From Micropterix aruncella (taxonomy: Eukaryota > Arthropoda > Insecta > Lepidoptera > Micropterigidae), in contig OX155972.1 in the NCBI GenBank assembly GCA_944548615.1, positions 4,230,310 to 4,294,309 of the forward strand: a stretch of 64,000 bases of DNA. The letters run 5' to 3'. Below the pieces are notes generated by a model, which was not told where the DNA came from, ran no database searches, and saw only the letters and a program-made list of their open reading frames with translations. Below are positions 1-12,112 of the stretch, piece after piece. Positions within the stretch are counted from its first letter, which is position 1. Each line of letters starts with the position of its first letter. A program made the translations under genes and the position numbers.

Positions 1-354
1 CACACATTTATAATACTAGATTAATAAGATTAAAATCTACCTTGCTGGAGTAATGCCCGTACTAAGGTAGACCTTTATGTATTCTTTTTTTCCTTTTTTT
101 TTTTTTTTTAGTTGGTAAATATGACATAATGTAGCATTGCTTTACGTGGTAGCTCTATATTTACACAAATTTTACATATACCTACTTATAATTTAGTAAC
201 ATACTATACATAATAATATTAAATAATCATATATATACATACACATATAAACATATACATCTACTTATATACATACACGTATATACATATATACATTTAT
301 ACATATAATCTATACATATACATAAAAGTAGTAATTTTATGTAGGTTGGTATTC

Positions 355-1677
355 TTATACAGCACTATAATTAACTAATTTCTCCGTTTCGTTCCTTCCT
401 AGCTCAATCAACCATTCCGTCATAATTTTTCTTCCTCGTATGGTATCTAACTTCACTTTTAATTCCGAATGTATTCTATTGTGTAGTCGGACAGCTAGAA
501 AAGAAAAATGTCGTTGGGCGAATTTAGTTTTCATAAGGGGAACATCATGTTGCATGGCTGTAACTGCGCGTGTTCTGATAGTATGAGATTTAATCATATG
601 CCGCTCTGTGTGGGTGTAATAAAATATTGTCGATACTTTCACGTATAATTGGCGTATGTCTAGGACTCGGAACTCTTTAAATAGGTGGTCGCTAGAGAAC
701 ATAAAAGGCTTTTTATTTATTACCCTAATTATTGACTTTTGAGCCTTAATTAAGGGATCTAGAGCTGAAAGTGACGCGCCACCCCATCCAAGGATCCCAT
801 ATGATAGTATACTATTGACTAAAGCGTAATAGATGGTTTTGATTAAGGGTTTTGAGATTACACTCCTTAGTACCTTAAATATGTGAATAAGTTGGCGGAC
901 TTTTGATGCAGTACCCTGTATGTGGTCCTTCCAGTTGAGCTTATCATCTACAATAACTCCAAGGTACTTTATTTTACTCACTTTCTCAATAGTCGTATAT
1001 GGACAATAAGGGCAATTGTAGTCAGCATGTACACAGTCGCGTAAGTGAAGGTTTGGCATACTACCTTGGAGGCGATTGATGTTACTGATGGCGAATGTCA
1101 TATGTTTTGTTTTAGCTATGTTCAAAGTAAGTAGGTTGTGATCGAGCCAGTGCTTTACTCGGCAAAGACCGCGTTCAGCCTTAATATATGCCTCTTGCCA
1201 TGATTTGCCTTTAAAGACAATCACAGTATCATCTGCAAACATCAAAGCTTCGCCCCCTTCTAGGTCGACGTTAGGTAAGTCATTGATATATAGCAGAAAC
1301 AGCAACGGACCGAGTACGCTTCCTTGTGGAACGCCAAATTTAATTGTGGCTTGAGAACTTAACGTCTCTCCTAGTCTAGTCTTCTGAGTCCTGCTAGTAA
1401 GGTAACTAATCAACCATTTTTTGGACAAATTGCGAATTCCAGCGTTTTCGAGTTTAGCAAATAAAATACGATGGGAGACGGTGTCAAATGCTTTCGCAAG
1501 ATCTAGAAACACAGCTAAGCATTTTTCTCCCTCGTCAAGCGCTTTCACCACTTTTTCCGTGAGAAATGCAATTGCGTCCTGAGTACCCATACCTGATCTG
1601 AAGCCGTATTGCGCTGGTGAAAAAATATTGTTTTCGTCGATAAACGCAACGATGCGTTTCTTTACTACCGTTTCCAC
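355..1677 (-). pseudogene. LINE ORF2 part 2: reverse transcriptase
   Basis: Continues the preceding reading frame after the frameshift. RT motifs are FGFRSGMGTQDA, VFLDLAKAFDTVSH (first catalytic Asp), GVPQGSVLGPLLFLLYINDL and MFADDTVIVF (FADD box), then KYLGVIVDDKLNW and the C-terminal SYGILGWGG region. It ends at a stop near 355. Apart from the frameshift I see no disabling change, which suggests a young copy. Confidence 0.9.
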
Positions 1678-3323
1678 AATTTTCGATATTGTACACTGAT
1701 CGGTCGGTAGCAGCTTACATCGTGCTTCGCTCCGCCTTTGAATATAGGGCAGACAATTGCAATTTTCAGATCGTTAGGGAAAACCCCTGTTGACATGCTT
1801 AAGTTTACAATATAGGAAAGTGGCGAAGATAAGCTGTATTTGCTGTTTTTAAGAGTTTTGGATGTAATGCAATCAGTACCGGAAGAATTGTTTGGTTTCA
1901 GATTGTTGATAATATTGTCAATTTCCGTGGGGTTTGTAGGTGAAAACGTAAGAGATGGTTGCGTATTAGCTTTATTGTACGAATCTGCCAGCTCATCCTC
2001 AGACCTATTTAATTTGCGCATTGTTGCATTAGCCAAATTATTACCAATGTCGGTGAAAAAAGTATTAAAATAATCAGCAATTTTATTTCTATTAGTATTG
2101 TCACAAGGTACTACTTCATCATTAATAATAATTTCTTGGATATTTGAAGAGTGATCTTTTTTCCTATGAGTAATCTCATTTATTAAATTCCATGTTTTTT
2201 TAGCATCGTGTTGTGTATCTTTAATTTTTTGGCTATAATATTTGTTTTTAGTAATGTTTAAGACTTTTTTACAAATATTCCTGTATCTAATATAAGAGTC
2301 TTTAAGAATGCTATCGCCCGGATTGAGTTTAGATTGCCTATGAAGTCGGTCTCTTTTACGAATTGATTTTAATAGTTCATGAGTTAGCCATGGTTTTAAC
2401 TTACGTTTGTTATGAGGGATAATCGTTATGTTTGTATTTGTATTAACTAACATTTCGATTGTATTTATAAAGAAATTAGTTGCCTCGTTTGTGTCCGTTA
2501 GTTCGTATAGATCTTCCCAATTCACTAAATCGATTTCTCTTTGCAGTTTGTCGGAATCAATTTTTTTAATATATTTCCTCGGATTTTTGTTATTAGTGTT
2601 TTTCAAATCAGCCGTGAAAATTGTTGAATAATGATCTGTAATAACTGAGTCGCAAATAATACCTTGAATGTTATATTTTAATGTGGTGAAAATATGGTCT
2701 AGGCATGCATTGAACCTCGTAGGTTTGTTTATCACTGACACCATGCCGTGCTCTGCCAAAAGACACAAATAATCATTAGTTTGTCTGTCCTCGAGTTTCA
2801 GGATATCAATGTTGAGATCCCCAGTAAGGACCCAGTTTTTGTTAGTTTCTGTCTCTAATATATGCGACAGTGAGTTTAAAAATGGGGTGATATTGTTTTG
2901 GGAAGGCGACCTGTAGATCCCTAAAATTACCGTATCATTGTTTAAAAGCACTTTCATGCAATTTGCATGCTGCAGACTAACTTCTTCGACCGACACAGGC
3001 AGTGATTTTTTTGTAAGTATAACGACACCATCATTCTGATATACATGTTTAGTGGTATAATATGTGTCATAATCATCCAAATATTGAACAGGTGTGTAAT
3101 TTTTTAACCAGCACTCGCTCAGTACTATTATGTCAAACTGTCCGTTGATGATGTTTAAAGTAGCACAAAGTTCGTCAAAATTACAATTAATGCTTCTAAT
3201 ATTACAGGAAAATATTTTCAACCCGCTAGCATTCTGTAGTATTTTATTGCATTCTTCTGTGGTTAATATTTGGGTATCGACGACGTCATCGGTGTTCAAT
3301 ACTTCTATATCAGCCGCGCCCAT
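1665..3323 (-). pseudogene. LINE ORF2 part 1: APE endonuclease and RT start
   Basis: 552 codons from a Met (MGAADIEVLN). Endonuclease motifs are visible in order: LKIFSCNIRSI, FDIIVLSECW, TGDLNIDI and DHIFTT with VITDHYSTI at the end. These are catalytic Asn, Glu, Asp-x-Asn and His residues of the APE fold. The RT begins with SGTDCITSKTLK and SCYRPIS, then runs out of frame at SVQYRKLWKR. The correct continuation, TISKIVETVV, is in another frame, so one small indel near 1690-1700 breaks it. Confidence 0.88.
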
Positions 3324-3330
3324 TGGTATT

Positions 3331-4380
3331 TCGATAGGTTTCTAAGGCGTAACTTTTCGACATAAAATAAGGTAGTGATAATGTAATGTTGGGCCACTTT
3401 CTACAGTAAGTAATCTTCATATATTTGAGCCTCGTAATTGAGAGGAAGTAGAGATAAAGACTTAAAAGCGTCATAATGCACAATGTCATAAATAAATTAA
3501 TTAATTTATTACGGAAATAAGAGGAAAATAGTAAATAATAGCTGAGAAAATAAACAAAATCACAAAATTTTATATTGTCAAGTAGTACGCAAGTAGTTGG
3601 TATTAAAAAGTCGATAGAAAAATAATGTAAAGTCTTAATATAGCAAACAAATAATAAACAATAAATCCAATAACAAAAATAAATTACAGTAAATAAATAA
3701 TTTGCAATCACATTTGAGTAAAAATAAAATGATGCTTCGTAAAAAGTAATCATATTTTTGTTTATGCCATATCAAGTCGATTGCAACAGTAATACCATAA
3801 GTAATAGAAAGGTAAACAAAAAATGAAGCAGATGTAAATACTAAAGGATTTATCGCAAAAAGCATCTAAATAAATAGTTTTGTAATAATCCAATATCAAA
3901 AAGATTATATAATATCCCAATATAAATAAAAATGTCAAAAGGTCCGATATTATAATAAAAATATAACAATAAAGGCAGTGTGTAGTTATAATTAAACTTA
4001 TCCCAGTTAAACAGACTAATAATGTAGCCAGATTAATGGAGGCAAATACAGAGAAATGAAATAAAATAAATATGTTATAAATGTAATATAAGCTAGCGAT
4101 ATAAATGGAGTAGGTTTTCATGAGGAAGTAATAGCAAATATTTAAAAATATGATAGTAAAATAGTCGATCGTTAAAATTAATTGGTTGCAGTATAAGAAA
4201 TTACTAATTAAAATTAAAAATAAAATCAGTGAACACCATAGACATATAAGTGTATCAATAGTGGCTAGAAATAAATAACTAAAACTACCTGTAGTACGGG
4301 CATACTTCCGCCGTTTGAACTCATTTCGTGCGGTGTTAGATTTAGCTGCTTTATTTTCGGTGGGTTGTTTTAATGCGGAG
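3331..4380. other. AT-rich stretch upstream of the LINE
   Basis: About 1 kb of very AT-rich DNA. Open frames on the minus strand encode Tyr/Ile/Leu-rich peptides with no recognisable domain and overlap each other in different frames, which looks like composition rather than coding. It may be the 5' UTR of the adjacent LINE. A 25-nt stretch at 4285-4309 is an imperfect inverted match to 47-70. Confidence 0.4.
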
Positions 4381-4848
4381 AAATGACAACCGTTTGTTTC
4401 ACATTCCGCTCTGATCTACTGCTCTGTCTCGTTCACTTGATCTAGTTTTCCTTTTTAGTTCAAGAGAAACGCAATCGAGCCCAATATCTAGTTTACTTAT
4501 GTCGCTCTGAGGGCATACCAGTAACTGGTCGAAATTGGAATTACTCCGTCCTACCGTCCTAGATAGACTTCTTAAAAATCTCCACTTGTAGTTCTTAAAA
4601 TAAGCAATATACACGAAATATAAATATATAGCCATCATTGCCTACGTTCCCCTTCTGCTCCACTTGCATACATGATAGTGTGACCGTGTATGGCAATTGC
4701 GCCTTGTGGTAAGTTTGAATAAATGCGACTATTGCGTGGCTCTCACAAAAGCCGCCTCCGACACCGGTTCCTGACCTGGAATCTCAAGTAAACCCTAATA
4801 GTATCCTAGCAAATGCCGCAACTGGATTTTTTTTCAATATGTGGGTAG
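4381..4848. other. Unassigned intergenic sequence
   Basis: Moderately GC-rich relative to its surroundings. The only open frame (minus strand, 4399-4638) has no recognisable domain. Nothing else seen. Confidence 0.3.
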
Positions 4849-6337
4849 GTGAACCGTTTGTTTCTTCGTGAAGTTAAAACAGGCGTACCACAGGGATCGA
4901 TACTGGGCCCGGTCTTATTTGCACTATATACTTTTGACATAGCTGCAAATTTTGAAAACTGTCGCTATCATCTATATGCCGACGACACTCAATTAATGCA
5001 TTCCATAGACACGAATTGTCCATTTTCAGCAGTCAGCCTAATCAATGCCGATCTTGAAAGGTTATCCGCTTGGTCCAATAAACATGGCTTACAAATCAAC
5101 CCTTCGAAGTCATGTTTTATGATTATTGGGTCGAAACAGGGCAGGACTAAAATTGCTAACTATGGCTCTCTTCCTATAATGGTGGACAGTTTGCCAATAC
5201 CACTGGTCACTACGGCTAAAAATCTGGGTATTCTATTTGATGGAAAATTACGGTTTGAGGAACATGTCAGCAAAAGCGTTGGGTGGGGTTTCTCACGTCT
5301 AAAGGCCTTATACAGAATTCGGGAGTACCTCAGCGTCAGAATCAGAATACTACTTGTAAATGCCCTTATATTGTCTATAATGGACTATGGCGACTGTGTG
5401 TACGGCCCCTGTCTATATAGGAAGACTGAGCGGAGACTTCAGAGACTGCAAAATGCCTGCGCAAGATTTTGCTTTAGGATTCCTCCACGTCATCATGTGT
5501 CACCATTCCTTGCGAAAGCTTCCATGTTAAATATGAGTAAAAGAAGGCAGCTCCATCTTGCGACTCTTGTACTCAAGGTAGTACGCAATAAACAGCCGCG
5601 ATATCTTTACTCTATTATGACGTGGTCCCGTAACCGGCATGTCCATTCAACACGGGCACGTGAACAACTTGCTATAATACCCAAGCACAAAACTACACAT
5701 TTCCAGTGCAGCTTTTCGTATTATTCTGCGGTTGTATGGAATCGGTTGGGAATGGCTTTGCGATCGAAATCAATTGCAGTATTTAAGGACCACTTTAAAA
5801 GTTTATTATTAAAGGAAGATATTTAGATGTCATAATTTGATTTTATTTTAAAATACTAATTGGATTATTACTATTGTCTTCGTTTATTTATTAATTTGTA
5901 ACCTGATTATTTCATGTTAAATATTTTGATTTTGATTATTTTTGATTTATTATATGTAGATTATTAAATTTATGTAATTACGTTATTTTCTTTTAATATC
6001 ATTTGATGTTAAATATCTTGATTTTGATTATTTCGATTTGTGTATTTATTTGATTATGATTATTTGGATTTTTTGTTTTAAGATTTATTTGATTTGGTTA
6101 TTTTATTTTAAAAATCATATACCTATGTATCAATAATTAATAGGTGTGTCCTGAAAACCAGGATAAGAGATATCTTGAGGATACCCCTAATTTGCAGCGT
6201 TTGTAGCTTTATTTCATAGTCTTTGTCTATTTATAGTTTTAATTTTTAATCTGTGTGTTCTTGTTTTTTTTTTGTATATGTTTTTTATAACAGCTGCAAA
6301 TAAATAAATAAATAAATAAATAAAATAAATAAATACA
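4849..6337 (+). mobile_element. 5'-truncated LINE with RT C-terminal half
   Basis: An open frame at 4849-5826 encodes GVPQGSILGPVLFALYTFDI and YHLYADDTQLM (YADD box), then AKNLGILFDGKLRFEEHV and the thumb/C-terminal region. There is no upstream RT or endonuclease, so it is truncated at the RT palm. About 470 bp of AT-rich 3' UTR ends in (AAATAA)n at 6297-6337, the usual tail. It differs in sequence from the LINE at 83-3330. Confidence 0.88.
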
Positions 6338-7049
6338 CTATTAGCATTATATATAAAAAAAAATTATTTCATTTCTAGAAACATACAGCGTATAAAATTG
6401 GCATACGTGTGCATAAACATAATGTAGAAAAAAAAGAAAAACATTACGCCGATAATCGCTTCCTACGAAGGTAACAGATTTCCGCATATTACACATTTGG
6501 ATTTCAGCATATTATACTTAAAATAATTGTAATATAAACTAAGATCATATTAAACATAAAATTAATATAGAAACCGATGTGAGAGGTAGGGAATTGGAAG
6601 TGATTAAGAAGAAGGAGTTAGACGATGGTATGTGTATATGTATATAGATATAAATAAAGATATAGATAGGTCGTATAGTGGATATAAAGATACAGATTTT
6701 TATTGATGTTTATAGATATTTATAATTATATGATAAATATTTGTAGTAGCTACTGATATGTTGCATGAAATTATATAACTATAACTATATAACTATAAAA
6801 CTATCATGCTAATAGTTTATAAAATAAAAGGTTTTTTATTAAATAGATGTGGTGTATGTATACACCGTGAGTTTTTTATTAGTGACATCCTTGTAGTGGG
6901 TAAATCAGTACGAGCTAGTACGCAACTTTTAATTTAAAAAAACGTGTGGCACTCGGGGACTGCCGCGGTAAAGCTATTGCATAGCATGTTTAACAACTTA
7001 TGCGATTATAATTATTTATTTATTTTATTTTTTCTGATATCGGATAACT
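6338..7049. other. No gene seen
   Basis: AT-rich sequence with short (ATAACT) and (ATAGAT) simple repeats around 6640-6800. Nothing coding recognised. Confidence 0.4.
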
Positions 7050-7143
7050 GCGCTCTATCGGAAAACGTTGAAATTATTCCGAATCATTTGCGGCTGCGGT
7101 AGCAAATGATTCGGAATAATTTAAACGTCTTCCGATAGAGCGC
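7050..7143. repeat. Hairpin with 42-bp arms
   Basis: 7050-7091 and 7102-7143 are reverse complements at 40 of 42 positions, separated by a 10-nt loop. Arms start GCGCTCTATCGG and end in CGAATCATTTGC. It could be a short foldback MITE or an RNA hairpin. No target duplication was found. Confidence 0.8.
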
Positions 7144-7789
7144 CGCGCACGAATTTTTTATTCGATACAGCAAAAAAAAACGGATTATTCGAAAAAAATC
7201 GTTAGAAGCGAGAGAAGAAAATCGATAAAAAGATAGATAATTAAATTATCTTTAAAATAGTGCAGGTTTCATAATAATACGCCAGATAGTATTTGCGTAG
7301 TAGTCGCTTTTGTGTTCGGTTAGACCTAATTTCACAAATTAATTACACTATGTAATATTAACAAAATCTAAAATATTCAAAACTAAGAATATTAGGAAAA
7401 TGTTCTTGTTTAATATATATTTTTTTCGAATCGTAAGCAGGACTCGTTTAGACGTAATTATCAGTTTAAAATCATTAATTTTCGTTAAGAAATTTCTTCA
7501 TTCGGTCGCCGCGCTGGCCTAGGCCCGCGATAAAAGCAATGCAATAGCTTAAAAATGTAAATTCTTTTTTTGTAAATTCTAACAACTTAACTGTTAAATA
7601 AACGTTGAAGAAGCGCTGAGCACGCTGCGCAATCTGGCAGTAGATAAAGTATTGCAAATAATTTTTATTTGCGATATTTTACCTACCTAGAGATTGCACA
7701 ATGCGCTCGATGCTTTAAATATCTCTTTTTTAGTTTTTCTTTCTGGTTCTTAAATGGTTCTTATTTGCTCGTACTGTTTCACCCAATTA
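7144..7789. other. No gene seen
   Basis: AT-rich. Short open frames on both strands are weak and unrelated to anything I recognise. Confidence 0.35.
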
Positions 7790-8215
7790 GAGCGGAGGTG
7801 GTTGCGGACCTTACGGCGACTGCTCTTGAAACGACCATCGGCTATCCGATCCTGGGTGAACAGCCAGGCAAAGGACGCTGTGGTCCGCGATAGATTCGGT
7901 ATACACCGTTTCACCGCTTCGTAAGGGAGAGGACCGCTCAAGCGACCTCGAACTCGTAACCAATCGAGAGACTGGAGTAATCTGGTCACAATTGGAAGAA
8001 GGGCGTGAGTGTAAGCCCGCCGGATAACACTCCTGGCTATCTCGCGGTTAAGGCGTTGTCTTCTTACGGGTTTGTGACGGAGCTAGACGGTGAACTGTTT
8101 TGTCCAAGTCTTCTGCGCTCACTCCAGGGAGATATAACGAGTAAACGTTAAAACATCCTGAGGTGACGGGCTCACCCGCTATAGCCGACAACCCTAGTTG
8201 TTGGTCCACCCACTA
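7790..8215 (+). repeat. Unknown dispersed repeat, copy a
   Basis: Shares diverged sequence with copies at about 44.1, 45.8 (reverse) and 47.8 kb. Landmark words are GACGGGCTCACCCG near the end and CAAAGGACGC then GTGGTCCGCGATAGATTCGG in the middle. It is GC-richer than its surroundings. No terminal repeats were identified. Class unknown. Confidence 0.65.
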
Positions 8216-8449
8216 CCAGAATGCTACTAATAAAACAAGACAGCCTGTATAGCCTTTGACGCCTGGGATAACGTAATGATTCTAACAATACCAACCTTCT
8301 AAATCGGATCAAGCGTTTAGAAGTTATGGTGGAATAGAGAAACGGAAAACATACATAGATGAATCCTAAACACATAACACTAATTTGTTTGGGCAGTCGT
8401 GTAAAAAGGAGAACCTAATATAAATAAATACAACATTTAGCATAAGTTT

Positions 8450-9410
8450 TAACCGTTCGAAAGCCAGCCGTACTTTAACCCCGCTATTTGGATATTTGAC
8501 ATGATTTACGAGTATAAATAGAGCTCAACTTAATTAATTGAATCACTTCAAAAACTTCGATCGCTCCTGTCATATCGTCTCTACTGGTAAATCATCTCTC
8601 TAAATTAACTTGTAACAGTAATTAAATGGTTTAATTATTAATACGGTGTTTTATCTACTTTATGATCACGTCGAGGTATCGAGACAACTCGGATAAGTCC
8701 ACTGATGGCTCGTTCAAACATGGAGGTCATCAACAGTCTCGCCAGCCATCAATTATTATATTGGTGACTTTCGACAGAGAAACCAAACATCCTTCAATAA
8801 ACCTTCTGATCAAACTCCACGCAATCTTCAAAGAACTCTCAAGCAAGCTTCAAGCATCAACTTTTAAGCTACCTCAAGCATCCACTCGTCTACGCTTCAA
8901 CCATTATCAACAATGGACAAAATTATGGTTTATTTAATAATTATAATTAATATTTATGTCACTATATAAACTGTCACTACATATATCTAAAATATCCAAT
9001 ATTGGAGATTGTTAATTATTACTGAAATTGCATAGTGGTCCTAATGTGATGGCAATCCACTGTTATTACAGAGCACTTATAGTCATTATTATATTTTTTT
9101 CAACGATTGGTCTACATATTTACTAAGTTTACTTCGTGTTCTGTTAGCTTCTGTTTAATAGCCTACGTTTCCCTGCGAATGACCTGCTTCAATCACCTGT
9201 TAGATTCCTATGTACGTTTAAATACCGCAATCAGGATTTCCTCTCCACTCTACAGTTGGCCGTTCGCTGAGTGATATGAATCGGGCTTTTTAATAGCAAC
9301 GAGAGTCTATCCAGCCAATTTAGTGGCGGATGCCTTATCCGTTGCATCTCGTTCACGTTGCACTGAGAAACAAATGAGTGGTCCGCACTTATTTATTGAG
9401 CGCTCGTGAG
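8450..9410 (+). mobile_element. Possible LTR retrotransposon remnants
   Basis: Two weak signals. (1) TATAAATA at 8513-8520, and about 240 bp downstream ATTGGTGAC at 8760, which resembles an LTR end with an adjacent primer-binding site. (2) At 9310-9345 the + frame reads ANLVADALS, the motif that ends the RNase H region of Ty3/gypsy pol. The two may belong to one rearranged element or to different ones. No intact gene. Confidence 0.4.
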
Positions 9411-9513
9411 GCGGGCTCGCGATGACATTTGAAGATAGCACACTCCCATACTAGGCAGCGACACCTGAGATAATTATGCTTATTTAACCTTACCTATATA
9501 TCTCAAGGCCTTA

Positions 9514-9727
9514 AGGGCCTCCAAAACGATCAAGCATGCTTGTCAAGCATCGCGTCGCGGGCTGGGAAAGGATCGTAAACCGCAGGAAATATGCAAAGAT
9601 TTTTTTTATATTTACCATTTTTGGTAAATATCAAAAAAAAATATTTGTATATATCCTGCGGTTTACGATCCCCTCCCAGCCCGCGACGCGATGCTTGACA
9701 AGCATGCTTGGTCGTCTAGAGAGCCCC
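9514..9727. mobile_element. Foldback MITE, Harbinger-like
   Basis: Two arms of about 100 bp are near-perfect inverted copies. Core words CAAGCATGCTTG, CGCGTCGCGGGCTGGG and GGATCGTAAACCGCAGGA each reappear as reverse complements. The AT-rich centre has TTTACC and GGTAAA. The ends are flanked by TTA at 9511-9513 and 9728-9730, the size and sequence of PIF/Harbinger target duplications. No coding capacity. Confidence 0.7.
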
Positions 9728-9904
9728 TTACTTCAACAGAAGAAAAAAATCCTCTACAATCCACAAAAACATACACAAGAACGTCGGGTTCCGATAATAT
9801 TCCTAGAGAAATTTAATTGCCCAATGTTACCCGGCGATGCTCGGGTATCCGTTTCCTTCCCGCTCCCACTCCTCCTTCTCTCCCCCTCCCCTCCCAAGTA
9901 GCCT

Positions 9905-10570
9905 ATGTTAATCACCGTTCCTTCCACTTTCGAATTTATAAAATTTTAATGACGATCGGTTGAACGGTATAGAAGTTGACTTGCTGCAGCGCATCTAGTG
10001 GCAATTTACAATAACGTGGATATCGATGAAATATTATCCGGGCTCAAATACCTACGTATACCAATTTTCACGGCGATTGAACAGTATAAAAATTAACTGC
10101 AGCGCCATCTGGTGGCGAGTTATAATACAGTTATTAACGCGAAAGTATGATGCGGGCTCAAATGTCTATGTACCCCAATTTTCACGGCGATCGGTTAAGC
10201 GGTTCAGAAGTTAATGTGCTTCAGTGCCATCTAGTGGTAAGTTACAACAAAGCGGATATCATAAAAACCTTCACCATGAAAAAATATATATATGTGCCAA
10301 CATTAATGGTGATCGGTCAAACGGTGTCGCAGTCTATTAAGCTCGGACAGACAGACAGACAGATTAGCAAAACCCGGTAGACTTTGTCCTTGCCTGTTTT
10401 TTATTATTGACATTTGTTCTACTGCAACGCCATCTAGTGGCGAGTTTCAACAAAGCGAACAGCATAAACCCTTTTCCATGAAAAGATACATGAATGTCCT
10501 AAATTTCATGATGATCGGTCAAACGATGTGGAAGTCTATTAAGCTCAGACAGACAGACCAACAAAGAGAT
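9905..10570 (+). repeat. Diverged tandem repeat, ~115-bp unit
   Basis: The word GCCATCTAGTGGCGAG and variants occur at about 9990, 10103, 10225 and 10430. Each lies about 45-60 bp after CACGGCGATCGG-type sequence and before GTTACAACAAAGCGGA-type sequence. The unit is about 113-122 bp, with one longer interval holding (CAGA)n at about 10350. The class of the parent element is not recognised. Confidence 0.65.
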
Positions 10571-11850
10571 ATACCAATAAATCCACTTTGATATTTTTTA
10601 ATTTTTGGATATTAGTTTAGTTTGTTGACTTATCATTAATTCGTGAATATGTTTTCCATAGCGTAGAGATATTTGAAACGATTTTAACGACAAATAGGTC
10701 TGCGGTTCCTATTACACGTCACATTGTATAATGTAAATATGTAACATCAATATTGTGCATACAATAATACTCAATAATAACCTCTTTTTTTTATTCAGAG
10801 AAAAAATACATTTTTTTAAATATTAAAATCTCGCCAAACAGGTATACAGTTTGTTGGCGAGACAAACTCTTATTTTTCTAGTTTTACACTTCTAATTTTG
10901 TGATACAAAAAGACATTAATAATATAAAAAACAATGCACAGCAGTATTACTACTGGTCTTATTACAGGCTTAAATTAGGCCAGTATTACTACAAGCTAAA
11001 ATTATAGAAATGTATAACAAATTTACTTATGACCACTAATTTCACTATAAACGTCCAACGGGTAGCTTTTTAATCTCTTTTAACATCTGTTTGCTCACGC
11101 TTACACAGTCTTCCTCAGATACAATAGTATTAAAGATTCTTGGAATGAGGTACTTTAACGTCCTTTAACCATAGTAGTTGTTCGCTCTTGTTTCTTCAAA
11201 TCTTTTACGGACTTTTTCTCTAACATTCCTCTGATTTCTACCCTAAGATACCTTAAAAGCACCCTAAGATACTTAACATAAACACCTTATAAAATATCAA
11301 AAAACATTGAATAGTCCGTTGTTAGATAATTGTATATTATTATATGATTTTAAAATCCACAATGTTATGATGAATTACATTTTAGATGTATGATGTGATT
11401 TGATGCCTTTTCAAATTATATTTACATAATTAGGTTATTATTTGGGAAATTAATAAATTATTCTGTTCTATTTTATATTCAAACATTAATTTACAAGAAA
11501 CGGTAACGTGTAAATTATTGCTTGTATATAGTATTGCATTTAGAAAGAATTGATTGTGTGATTGTTTGTACTTACTTTTCAAGTTTATTTTAAATTTTAT
11601 TTAATTTTGTAATTGCTAAATTGATTTTTTAATACATTATGACTATTATTTGATGCCGTTTTGCTTGTTTTTTTAAATTTAATATCTTGATATTTATTAC
11701 TATTTGTCATTTTTGGGTCATATTATTTATAAGGAGCATTTTGTTTTATCTGTGGAACTATATACTTAGTTATTATAGGCATAAATAGCATTTTTTGCAC
11801 TGAATTATGCATTTTTTTTTTTAATTTGTTGAGTGGGGCTTTTCTAAGGT
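10571..11850. other. No gene; one small hairpin
   Basis: AT-rich. 10829-10840 (TCTCGCCAAACA) and 10852-10862 (TGTTGGCGAGA) form a short stem with an 11-nt loop. Nothing else supported. Confidence 0.4.
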
Positions 11851-11905
11851 CTTTATGAGCCTTGTAACACTGCGACCATTGCTGATCTATTGTGTTCGCC
11901 ACCTA

Positions 11906-12112
11906 CTATACTTCTGCGCTAAGCATCGTGTCATTTAAGAACCGCAACAGGCTTTTGGCGCCAGATTGTTTTACCTCCTCAGATTGGAGGTAATGACCAT
12001 CCAAGTAGGTGTATCTTTTACTTATCACTGGGCCACTTTCGCACATGAGATGCTGGGGAGTTTCCTTTGCTCCTTGGCAGAACCTGCACATTTTTGTATG
12101 CATTATTAACAT
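11906..12112 (-). mobile_element. LINE C-terminal fragment
   Basis: Minus-strand frame with CRFCQGAKETPQHLMCESG, the C-x2-C-x8-H-x3-C finger near the end of R1/Jockey-like LINE polyproteins, followed by LLRFLNDTML. Only this end remains. Confidence 0.6.

Larger units (their letters stand above)
83..3330 (-). mobile_element. Near-intact non-LTR retrotransposon (LINE)
   Basis: Minus-strand element with an APE-type endonuclease, a reverse transcriptase and a 3' UTR rich in TATACATA. A T-rich tract at about 83-110 on the + strand would be its A-tail. The coding part is complete except for one frameshift near 1690. The family resembles the Jockey/CR1 group by protein style, but the clade is not certain. 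The 5' limit is unclear: AT-rich sequence continues to about 4290. Confidence 0.85.

Noticed and set aside
3310..4121. Overlapping minus-strand frames encoding Tyr/Ile/Leu-rich, membrane-like peptides
   Set aside because: Three frames overlap in different phases, the DNA is extremely AT-rich and no domain is visible; composition explains them.
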